The notes under the pieces were generated by a model. That model had not been told where the DNA came from. It saw nothing but the letters and a program-made list of their open reading frames with translations, and ran no database searches. From Nocardioides pini (GTDB taxonomy: Bacteria > Actinomycetota > Actinomycetes > Propionibacteriales > Nocardioidaceae), in assembly GCF_026712185.1 (NCBI RefSeq), contig NZ_JAPPUX010000007.1:59722-123721 (forward strand): 64,000 bases of DNA, written 5' to 3'. Both the position numbers and the translations under genes were made by a program. Each line of letters starts with the position of its first letter. Positions within the stretch are counted from its first letter, which is position 1. Of this stretch, positions 19,018 to 25,514 are shown piece by piece.

Positions 19018-19299
19018 CGGCACCTCCCGGTTCGTTGCCGTCCTCGGACGCTACTGCCGCCGGCGCGCCGGGGCACAGGTGGTCGAGACCAGCTCCCGGA
19101 GTCGCCGAAGCCTCACATCGGGCACGGGTGGCGTAGGGTGGCTGGTGTTGAAGGGGACGGCTCCACGTCGCCCAGGTCGCCCACCGTGCGACCCGTATCT
19201 CGTTTTCCCTGGTTTTCGGTTCGCTGGACATCAGCACGAATGGATGTCTTCAGCGGCTCGGCGGCACGTCGTCGCCGGCAGAGAACAAAGGAACAGATC

Positions 19300-19503
19300 A
19301 TGGCTCAGGGCACCGTCAAGTGGTTCAACGCTGACAAGGGCTTCGGCTTCATCGCGCAGGACGGCGGCGGGGAGGACGTGTTCGTGCACTTCTCCGCGAT
19401 CCAGTCCGGCGGCTACAAGTCGCTCGACGAGAACCAGAAGGTCGAGTTCGAGGTGACGCAGGGCCCCAAGGGCCCGCAGGCCGAGAACGTCCGCGTCGTC
19501 TGA
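19300..19503 (+). CDS. cspA: Cold-shock protein (CSD, RNA chaperone)
   Basis: A 67-residue single cold-shock domain binding single-stranded RNA/DNA. RNP1 KGFGFI is at 13-18 and RNP2 VFVHF at 27-31; the full length equals the CspA family. The ATG follows AAAGGAACAG. The intergenic region upstream (19018-19299) is 282 bases and unusually AT-richer around 19195-19240, as expected for the long 5' leader typical of csp genes, but I could not fix a promoter. A strong terminator follows the stop. Confidence 0.95.
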   Translation: MAQGTVKWFNADKGFGFIAQDGGGEDVFVHFSAIQSGGYKSLDENQKVEFEVTQGPKGPQAENVRVV

Positions 19504-19511
19504 CGCTCGTC

Positions 19512-19548
19512 CGAGGAGCCCCGACCGCCGCGCGGTCGGGGCTCCTCG
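19512..19548 (+). terminator. Hairpin terminator after cspA
   Basis: A perfect 16-bp stem (19512-19527 with 19533-19548) with a 5-base loop begins 8 bases after the cspA stop codon. No T-tract. It insulates the short, probably abundant csp message. Confidence 0.85.
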
Positions 19549-19630
19549 CGCGTCCGGCCGGCGACGGTTGTCCTTCGGTCGTCCTTCGGGGTGGACGACG
19601 ACGCCGCCGATCTACGGCAGGCTCTGCGGC

Positions 19631-20317
19631 GTGAGCTCGTCGACGGAGCGGCGCCAGGCCGCGCGCACCCTGGCCCTCGTCTGGGTCGTCCTCGTCCTCG
19701 GCGTCCTGGCAGTCGGCTGGCTGCTCACGGGGCCGCTGGCCTCGGCGGTCGATCCTTGGGACGACAGCGTCGTGCGCTGGCTCGAGGAGCGTCGTACGCC
19801 CGGACTCGACACGGCCGCGGCCGTCGGCAGCGCGATCGCCGACACGATCGTCGGCGTCGGCCTCGCAGCTGTCGTGGGCATCGCCGGCTCGTGGTGGCAG
19901 CGCTCGTGGCGACCGCTCGTCTACTTCACCGTGCTCGTCGGGGGCTACCTCGCCCTCTACGTCGTCGTCACGCACCTGGTCCCGCGCGACCGGCCGCCGG
20001 TGGAGATCCTCGACCCCGGGCTGGTGCCGGACCACAGCTACCCGTCCGGGCACATGGCCACCTCGATCGTCGTCTACGGCGGGATCGTGCTCTGGGTGTC
20101 CGCGGTCGCGCCCCGCTGGCGCCGGTGGGTCTGGCCGCTGCTCCTGGCCCCGCTCGTCGTCGCCCCGTCGCGGCTCTACCAGGGGGCGCACCACCCGACC
20201 GACGTGATGGCCAGCCTCGTCTTCGCCACCGTCTGGCTGCTGGTCGTGGCCCGCGTCCTCCTTCCCGGGCAGGCGCGTGACGCGCATCAGGACCGCGCTG
20301 TCATGGTGGAGACATGA
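19631..20317 (+). CDS. PAP2-family membrane phosphatase
   Basis: A 228-residue integral membrane protein with about 5-6 hydrophobic segments. All three acid-phosphatase motifs are present: RDRPP near 119-123, YPSGH at 137-141, and SR-x5-H-x3-D at 180-191 (H187, D191). It acts on lipid phosphates or undecaprenyl pyrophosphate at the outer face of the membrane; the exact substrate is not deducible. The GTG at 19631 starts the basic N-terminus SSSTERRQ; upstream in-frame codons look non-coding. The stop overlaps the next start (ATGA). Confidence 0.87.
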   Translation: MSSSTERRQAARTLALVWVVLVLGVLAVGWLLTGPLASAVDPWDDSVVRWLEERRTPGLDTAAAVGSAIADTIVGVGLAAVVGIAGSWWQRSWRPLVYFTVLVGGYLALYVVVTHLVPRDRPPVEILDPGLVPDHSYPSGHMATSIVVYGGIVLWVSAVAPRWRRWVWPLLLAPLVVAPSRLYQGAHHPTDVMASLVFATVWLLVVARVLLPGQARDAHQDRAVMVET

Positions 20318-21216
20318 CCTCTGCGATCGTCGTCGTGACCGGTGCGAACGGACTCGTGGGCAGCCACGTCGTGTCAGCGCTGGTGCAGCGCGGCGCCACG
20401 GTGCGCGCCGTCGTACGCCGCGTGGGCACCGCGCCGCGGCACCCCGGCGTCGAGGAGCACGTCGGCGACTTCGCCGACCCGGCCTTCGCGGCGACCGTGG
20501 TGGCCGGCGCAGACGCCCTCGTCACCACGGTCCACCCGCTCGGCAGCGGGCGCGAGGACCAGCGCCGGGTCGGCCTCGACGGCACCCTGTCGATCGCCGA
20601 GGCGGCGGTCGACGCCGGCGTACCCCTCCTCGTGCACGTCTCGACCGCGGGCGTCTACGACCGCAGCCCGGGAGTCGGCGACGTGGACGAGTCCGCGGCC
20701 CTCGTGCCCGACGACTCGTCGGCCTACGGCGTGGTGAAGCGTGACGTCGACGCGGCGCTCGAGCGGCTCGCGGGGGCGACCCGGGTGTTGCTGCGCCCGC
20801 CGGCCGTCCTCGGCCCGGGCGCCACCTCGGTCTGGAACACCGTCCGCCCCGCGCAGATCAGGGACGACGAGGGCGAGCGGCACGCCAACCCGGCCCAGAC
20901 CTTCGCGTGGGTGCACGTCGACGACCTCGCGAGCCTCGCCGCCGACCTCGCCACCGGTGCCATCGCGACGGCCGGCGACCCGGACTCGGGCCCGGTCGCG
21001 GGCGGGTGCACCCCGGTCAACGTGGCCGGCGGGCCGGCCACCCAGCGCGACTACCTCGGCGCGGTCTGCGACGCACTCGGGGTCGAACCCACCTGGGACG
21101 ACGGCCCGGCCTGGACCGGGCAGGTCGTCGCGGAACGGGCGCGGCGCTGGGGCTGGCGTCCCCGGGTCGACCTGCCGACGGCCCTCGACGAGCTGAGGGC
21201 CGGACTGCAGGGCTGA
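20314..21216 (+). CDS. NAD(P)-dependent epimerase/3-beta-HSD-like extended SDR
   Basis: A 300-residue extended short-chain dehydrogenase. The cofactor motif VTGANGLVGSHV is at 8-19, HVSTAG near 109, and catalytic-type YGVVK near 139, followed by a substrate-binding C-terminal part with PPAVLGPG. Likely NAD(P)-dependent sugar or sterol/alcohol oxidoreductase or epimerase. It is translationally coupled to the PAP2 phosphatase, so the two may act in cell-envelope or lipid-linked metabolism (inference). Confidence 0.85.
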   Translation: MTSAIVVVTGANGLVGSHVVSALVQRGATVRAVVRRVGTAPRHPGVEEHVGDFADPAFAATVVAGADALVTTVHPLGSGREDQRRVGLDGTLSIAEAAVDAGVPLLVHVSTAGVYDRSPGVGDVDESAALVPDDSSAYGVVKRDVDAALERLAGATRVLLRPPAVLGPGATSVWNTVRPAQIRDDEGERHANPAQTFAWVHVDDLASLAADLATGAIATAGDPDSGPVAGGCTPVNVAGGPATQRDYLGAVCDALGVEPTWDDGPAWTGQVVAERARRWGWRPRVDLPTALDELRAGLQG

Positions 21217-21217
21217 C

Positions 21218-21616
21218 CTACACGGCGAGCGCCACCAGTGCCACCGCCGGGAGCACCGACGACGCCACGGTGCCCCGCACGCTGCCGCCGCGGGGGCGCC
21301 AGTAGCCGAGCAGGTCGGCGACGCCCATGGCGAGCGACGAGAGCAGCATGTAGACGAGCACCGTGACGACCACGCTGGTGCCGACGGTCTCGTCGCCGCG
21401 GTTGACGATCCACAGCCCGACCAGGCCGCCGATGCCGGCGAGCGCGTTGCGGAACCCGATGCAGAACGACCACAGGTGGACGTTCTCGATGCCGTGCGGC
21501 TCGATGCCGAGGAAGCGCTGCACCCACGGCCGGTCGACGAGGAACGCCTCGAGGGGGAAGACGACGATCAGGACGAGCGCCGCGACCGCGGTGCAGACCT
21601 GGGCAAGGGCGTCCAC
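21218..21616 (-). CDS. DUF1304-family small membrane protein
   Basis: A 132-residue protein with four hydrophobic segments and the family features FPLEAFLVDRP, GIENVHLW and NALAGIGGL. DUF1304 proteins are uncharacterised four-helix membrane proteins, often under stress-regulator control. The GTG at 21616 lies one base after the stop of a 43-codon ORF, implying coupled translation. It is convergent with the epimerase gene. Confidence 0.78.
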   Translation of the reverse strand: MDALAQVCTAVAALVLIVVFPLEAFLVDRPWVQRFLGIEPHGIENVHLWSFCIGFRNALAGIGGLVGLWIVNRGDETVGTSVVVTVLVYMLLSSLAMGVADLLGYWRPRGGSVRGTVASSVLPAVALVALAV

Positions 21617-21617
21617 C

Positions 21618-21749
21618 TCAGGCCGCCTTCCGTGCCTCGACGAGCGAGATCGGGGAGATGGTCGGCACCATCCGCCGGGTCAGGCCCTGGGCCGCCGCGC
21701 GGACGGACGAGGCCGCGCGGGCGACCGGGACGGAAGGAAGTCTGGTCAC
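21618..21749 (-). CDS. Small ORF upstream of the DUF1304 gene (43 aa)
   Basis: A 43-residue reading frame beginning VTRLPSVPVARAASS with GAGGGG 6 bases before the GTG and a promoter-like TTGACA about 60 bases upstream. It is basic, has no membrane segment, and resembles no family I know. The stop is one base from the DUF1304 start (TGAGGTG). It could be a real small protein or a leader peptide that couples translation. An in-frame ATG at 21785 is less likely because it would lie inside the -10 region. Confidence 0.4.
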   Translation of the reverse strand: MTRLPSVPVARAASSVRAAAQGLTRRMVPTISPISLVEARKAA

Positions 21750-21783
21750 GGCACGCCCCTCGATGCTCGCTGGGATGCCGTCC

Positions 21784-21813
21784 ATGATGGTCAGAAAAAC
21801 TGACTAATGTCAA
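21784..21813 (-). promoter_or_regulatory. Promoter with repeated TGAC/GTCA half-sites before the 43-aa ORF
   Basis: On the minus strand TTGACA (21813-21808) serves as a -35 box, with a poor -10 (CATCAT, 21789-21784) 18 bases later. The spacer holds GTCAG-n5-CTGAC (21790-21804) and TGAC-n4-GTCA (21801-21812) inverted repeats sharing a half-site. This is what an operator for a dimeric TetR- or MarR-type repressor often looks like. The regulator is not identified. Confidence 0.45.
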
Positions 21814-21880
21814 GGGTGGGGCGTAGCCCGTCCGGCCGGCGCTCGTTGGTGCCTGTGACCCCTGTCGCAGGAGAGATGCC

Positions 21881-23443
21881 ATGACCACGCTGCCGCACCG
21901 TCCCGCCGCCCGACTCCTCGCCGTCGCCGTCGCCGGCCTGCTCACGGCCGCCACCGCGCCGTTCGTCGGGGCGCCCGCCTCCGCCGCGGACGCGGTCACC
22001 ACGACCGACGGCTGCCTGCGGAGCGTCCCGGACCCCGGCACGACCGCACCCGTCGACATCTGCTTCACAATCTTCCGCCCGGCGGGCGCCACGGAGGACC
22101 GTCCGGTGCCGATGGTGCTGCACAGCCACGGCTGGGGCGGCAGCCGTACGACGGACCCCGCCGCGTTCGCCTACCTCACGGACGCCGGGTTCGGCGTGCT
22201 GAGCTTCGACCAGCGCGGCTTCGGCGAGACCGGCGGCAAGGCCCACATCGAGAACCCCGACGTGGAGGGCAAGGACGTCCAGGCGATCGTCGACCTCGTC
22301 GCCGCCCAGCCGTGGGTGCAGGAGCAGCGGCCGGGCGACCCGGTGCTGGGGGCGATCGGCGGGTCCTACGGCGGGGGCTACCAGTTCGTCGGGGCGCTCA
22401 GCGAGATCCGCGACCGGGGTGCGACGCGCTTCGACGCGCTGGTCCCCGAGATCACCTGGTTCAGCCTCACCGAGAGCCTGTTCCCGCAGGGGGTGCCGCG
22501 CACGGAGTGGGCGACGGCGCTGACGGCGGCGTCGCTGCCGAGCGACGCCCTGCCGCCGCGGGTGGTGCAGGGCTTCGCCGAGGCGGCGGCGACGGGCAAC
22601 GTGCCGACGTACCTCCACGAGTTCCTCGACCGCAACGGCCCCGAGTGGCACCTGCGGCAGGGCCGGCGGCTCGACGTGCCGGTGCTCTTCGGCCAGGGTG
22701 CGACGGACAACCTCTTCCCCCTCGACCAGGGGCTCGAGAACTTCAGCCGGGTGCTGACCGAGGAGGCGCGATCGCAGAGCATCTTCGTCGGCTACAACGG
22801 CGGGCACACGCTGCCGGCCGTGCTGCCCACCGGGACCAACCTCGACATCCCGCTGGCGACCACGGACGCGTGCTCAACGACGCTCGGCAGCCCCACCTTC
22901 GCCGACCTCGGCCTGCGCTTCCTCCAGCAGAACCTCCAGGGCCGACGGACCGGGCTGACCGGTTTCGGTCGCTACCACCTGACCACCGCGGCCGGCGACC
23001 GCTGCGTCAGCGTCCCCGCCGTCGCGCCCACCACCTCCGTCGAGCTCGGCGAGGTGGTCACCACGGTCGCAGCCGGGGCTCCGGTCGCCTACCCGGTCGC
23101 GCAGGGTCCCCTGACGATCGCCGGATCGCCGACCCTCGACACCCGGCTCACCGCGCTCGGTCTCGACAACCGCGCGTTCCTCGGTCTGTCGGTCGGGACG
23201 AGCCCGCTCGACGCCCGGGTCGTGCAGAACAACATGCTGCCCATCCGTGAGAACGGCATCGCGATCGACAAGCCGCGCCGGGGTGTCGAGCTGCCGTCGG
23301 TCGCCGTCGACGTGCCTGCCGGGCAGACCCTCTTCCTCACCGTCGCGCCGGTCTCCGACATGTCGGTCGGCTTCGGCAGCCGGGTGGTCGGGGCGATGCG
23401 GATGGAGGACGTGGTTCTCCACCTGCCGGTGGTGAACCCGTGA
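21881..23443 (+). CDS. Secreted alpha/beta hydrolase (CocE / X-Pro dipeptidyl-peptidase-like)
   Basis: A 520-residue exported protein. A Sec signal peptide (about 1-36, ending APASAADA) precedes an alpha/beta-hydrolase core with the oxyanion loop HGWGG (83-87), FDQRGFGETGG, and nucleophile elbow GGSYGGG (S162). A histidine in NGGHTLP (about 308) is the likely catalytic base. The C-terminal beta-rich region resembles the jelly-roll of CocE-type peptidases/esterases. Probable extracellular peptidase or esterase. The ATG at 21881 has AGGAGAG upstream. It is monocistronic and convergent with the PLD gene. Confidence 0.85.
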   Translation: MTTLPHRPAARLLAVAVAGLLTAATAPFVGAPASAADAVTTTDGCLRSVPDPGTTAPVDICFTIFRPAGATEDRPVPMVLHSHGWGGSRTTDPAAFAYLTDAGFGVLSFDQRGFGETGGKAHIENPDVEGKDVQAIVDLVAAQPWVQEQRPGDPVLGAIGGSYGGGYQFVGALSEIRDRGATRFDALVPEITWFSLTESLFPQGVPRTEWATALTAASLPSDALPPRVVQGFAEAAATGNVPTYLHEFLDRNGPEWHLRQGRRLDVPVLFGQGATDNLFPLDQGLENFSRVLTEEARSQSIFVGYNGGHTLPAVLPTGTNLDIPLATTDACSTTLGSPTFADLGLRFLQQNLQGRRTGLTGFGRYHLTTAAGDRCVSVPAVAPTTSVELGEVVTTVAAGAPVAYPVAQGPLTIAGSPTLDTRLTALGLDNRAFLGLSVGTSPLDARVVQNNMLPIRENGIAIDKPRRGVELPSVAVDVPAGQTLFLTVAPVSDMSVGFGSRVVGAMRMEDVVLHLPVVNP

Positions 23444-23455
23444 GGGACTGACCCC

Positions 23456-24922
23456 TCAGAAGTCGGTCGTGCCGCGCAGCCGCCGCGGGCGGCCGTCCGG
23501 GTCGTAGGCGTAGCGGTAGGCCGGCCGCGCCCACAACGTCGTACGTCGGGGGAGCCGGGGCGGCTCGTGGAGCTCGATGCGACTGCCGGCGGCGCCCGCG
23601 CGCGACGTCCAGAGGGCCACGGGGTCTTCGAGGACGTCGGGACCGCCGAGGCGCGGGTCGTCCTCGGGCAGGCCGAGGTGCTCGCCCCACAGGGACGTGC
23701 GCAGCTCCCGGGGCAGCTCGCCGTCCGGGTCGACCACCGCGCAGGTGAGCTCGGAGTCGTGGGTCCACGAGCGGAGGTTGAGGTTGTCGGAGCCGATCGT
23801 CATCCACTCGTCGTCGACGATGCAGACCTTGGCGTGCACGTAGACCGGGGTGCCCGCGGCGTTGTGCAGGTCGAACATCTGGAAGCGCTCGCCGCCTGCC
23901 TCCTTGAGCCGGTCCCACGCGATGCGCTGGCCGTGCTGGATCGGCGGGCCGCCGACCCGGCTGTCCTCCTCCGGGTGGCGCGGCACCACCGCGATCACCT
24001 GCAGCCCCGGCTCGCGCTCCAGTGCGTCGGCGAGCGTCGCGGCCACGAGGTCGGACCAGAAGTACTGGTCCTCGACGTAGACCAGCCGGCGCGCCCGGTC
24101 GAAGGCACGCGAGTAGGCCCGCGCGATCGACCGCTCCCCGTCGGGCGCGAACGGGTAGCGGGGCCGCTTGAAGGGGTAGGTGCGCAGGATCTGCACCTGG
24201 TGGCGGCCGGCCTCAGGCGGCGGGTCCCACCGCTCGGGCAGCTGCTCGGGACGGCGCGGCATCCGCGCGATGCGGTGCGCGACGGCCCGGTAGGGGTTGC
24301 GGTGGTCGAGCGGCGTGGCGTCGTCCCACCGCTCGGTGAAGGTGTCGAGCACGTGCGCCACGGCCGGTCCGCGGATCTCGGCCATCGCGTCGTGCCACGG
24401 CGGGGAGTCGCCGTACCGGTCGTCGAGCGGCGGTGCCTGCGGGTCGCCCGCGTGGTCGGCGTCGTCGCGCCGTCCGTGGCACAGGTCGATGCCGCCGACG
24501 AACGCCACGTCCTCCTCGGGTCGCCCCTTGCGGCGCACGACGAGAAGCTTCTGGTGGTGCGAACCGCCCTTGCGGACCCGCTCGTCGAGCAGCGCCTCAC
24601 CGCCGCACTCGTTGAGGATCCGGCCGAGGTGGCTGTTCTCCTCGCCGTTGAGCCGGCCCGGGTGGGAGCGCCACATCAGCGCCCGGACCTCCACGTCGCG
24701 CGCGGCCGCGGCCCGGAGCAGCTCGGCGACGGTCGGCCCGTGCTCGGTGAGCCGCTCGTCGGCGTCGCCGCGCCAGTCGGTGAAGTAGATGCGGTCGCCG
24801 GCCGAGGTCGCCTCGACCAGCTCGACGAGGCGGGCGAAGTAGGAGGCGCCGTGCACGCGGGGGACCACCAGGTTGCCCGAGGTCCAGGGACGCTCTGTCT
24901 CCGGCAGGAACCACTCGCTCAC
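23456..24922 (-). CDS. Phospholipase D-family protein (two HKD regions, first incomplete)
   Basis: A 488-residue protein without a clear signal peptide. The second HKD motif is complete (HAKVCIVDDEWMTIGSDN, near 375). The first (H123-Q-K125) has R130 where the motif aspartate is expected. Both histidines and lysines, which do the chemistry, are kept. Blocks such as DWRGDADERL and YVEDQYFW match a bacterial PLD/cardiolipin-synthase-like branch. It probably hydrolyses or transfers phosphatidyl groups. The GTG at 24922 has GGGAG 9 bases upstream. Confidence 0.85.
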   Translation of the reverse strand: MSEWFLPETERPWTSGNLVVPRVHGASYFARLVELVEATSAGDRIYFTDWRGDADERLTEHGPTVAELLRAAAARDVEVRALMWRSHPGRLNGEENSHLGRILNECGGEALLDERVRKGGSHHQKLLVVRRKGRPEEDVAFVGGIDLCHGRRDDADHAGDPQAPPLDDRYGDSPPWHDAMAEIRGPAVAHVLDTFTERWDDATPLDHRNPYRAVAHRIARMPRRPEQLPERWDPPPEAGRHQVQILRTYPFKRPRYPFAPDGERSIARAYSRAFDRARRLVYVEDQYFWSDLVAATLADALEREPGLQVIAVVPRHPEEDSRVGGPPIQHGQRIAWDRLKEAGGERFQMFDLHNAAGTPVYVHAKVCIVDDEWMTIGSDNLNLRSWTHDSELTCAVVDPDGELPRELRTSLWGEHLGLPEDDPRLGGPDVLEDPVALWTSRAGAAGSRIELHEPPRLPRRTTLWARPAYRYAYDPDGRPRRLRGTTDF

Positions 24923-24978
24923 CCGCTCAGGCTCCCAGCACAGGGTGGGTCCCGTCGACGGTGTGCCACCCTCAGGGA

Positions 24979-25419
24979 GTGGCTGCTCCCGCTCGCGCGC
25001 TGACCCCGGCAACCCTCGGCGCGTGGCTGGTGAAGGCCAGCGGCGCCGCGCCCTCGACCCGCGAGCACCTGCGGGCAGGGTTCGCCGGCGTGGACTCGTG
25101 GTGCGCGCGGCCGACCTACCGCACCGACCTCGTCGCCGCGGGCCAGCCCGTGCTGCTCTGGGTCAGCGGCTCCGAGCCCGGACTTCCCGCCGGCATCCAT
25201 GCCCGCGGGCAGACCACCGGTCCGGCACGTGACGGAGTGATGCCCGTGGTCCTGGTCCCGCTCGACCAGCCGCTGCTGCGCTCGGAGCTCGTCGGGCACC
25301 CGGACCTCGCCGCGCTGGAGGTGTTGCGGATGCCGGCCGGCAGCAACCCGTCCTACGTCACGCCCGAGCAGCTCGCCGTGCTCGTCGGCATGTGCGAGGG
25401 GCTCTCCCGGCCCGCCTGA
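24979..25419 (+). CDS. EVE/PUA-like domain protein (tentative)
   Basis: A 146-residue protein. WLVKAS at the start, GQPVLLWVSG in the middle and PAGIHARGQ resemble the beta strands of EVE/PUA-like domains, which recognise modified bases. The C-terminal part, LLRSELVGHPDLAALEVLRMP, also follows the layout of EVE-containing proteins. The similarity is weak and the assignment tentative. The start codon is uncertain (GTG 24979 chosen; GTG 24961 possible). It lies alone before nirB. Confidence 0.55.
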   Translation: MAAPARALTPATLGAWLVKASGAAPSTREHLRAGFAGVDSWCARPTYRTDLVAAGQPVLLWVSGSEPGLPAGIHARGQTTGPARDGVMPVVLVPLDQPLLRSELVGHPDLAALEVLRMPAGSNPSYVTPEQLAVLVGMCEGLSRPA

Positions 25420-25464
25420 CCGCCCCGGCTGGACGTGAGGTCGTGCCGCCCAGTTTTCACGCCC

Positions 25465-25491
25465 GAAACATGCGGGCGACCGGCTGGGAAC
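25465..25491 (+). promoter_or_regulatory. GlnR/NnaR-type operator candidate before nirB
   Basis: Three half-sites with exact 11-bp periodicity: GAAAC (25465), GCGAC (25476) and GGAAC (25487), separated by six bases each. This matches the actinobacterial GlnR box layout (gTnAC-n6-GaAAC-n6). It ends 23 bases before the nirB ATG, so it would overlap the promoter region. GlnR and NnaR jointly activate nitrate/nitrite genes in Streptomyces and Mycobacterium. Confidence 0.55.
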
Positions 25492-25514
25492 ATGTCGTTC
25501 CTACCGTCCTCGGC

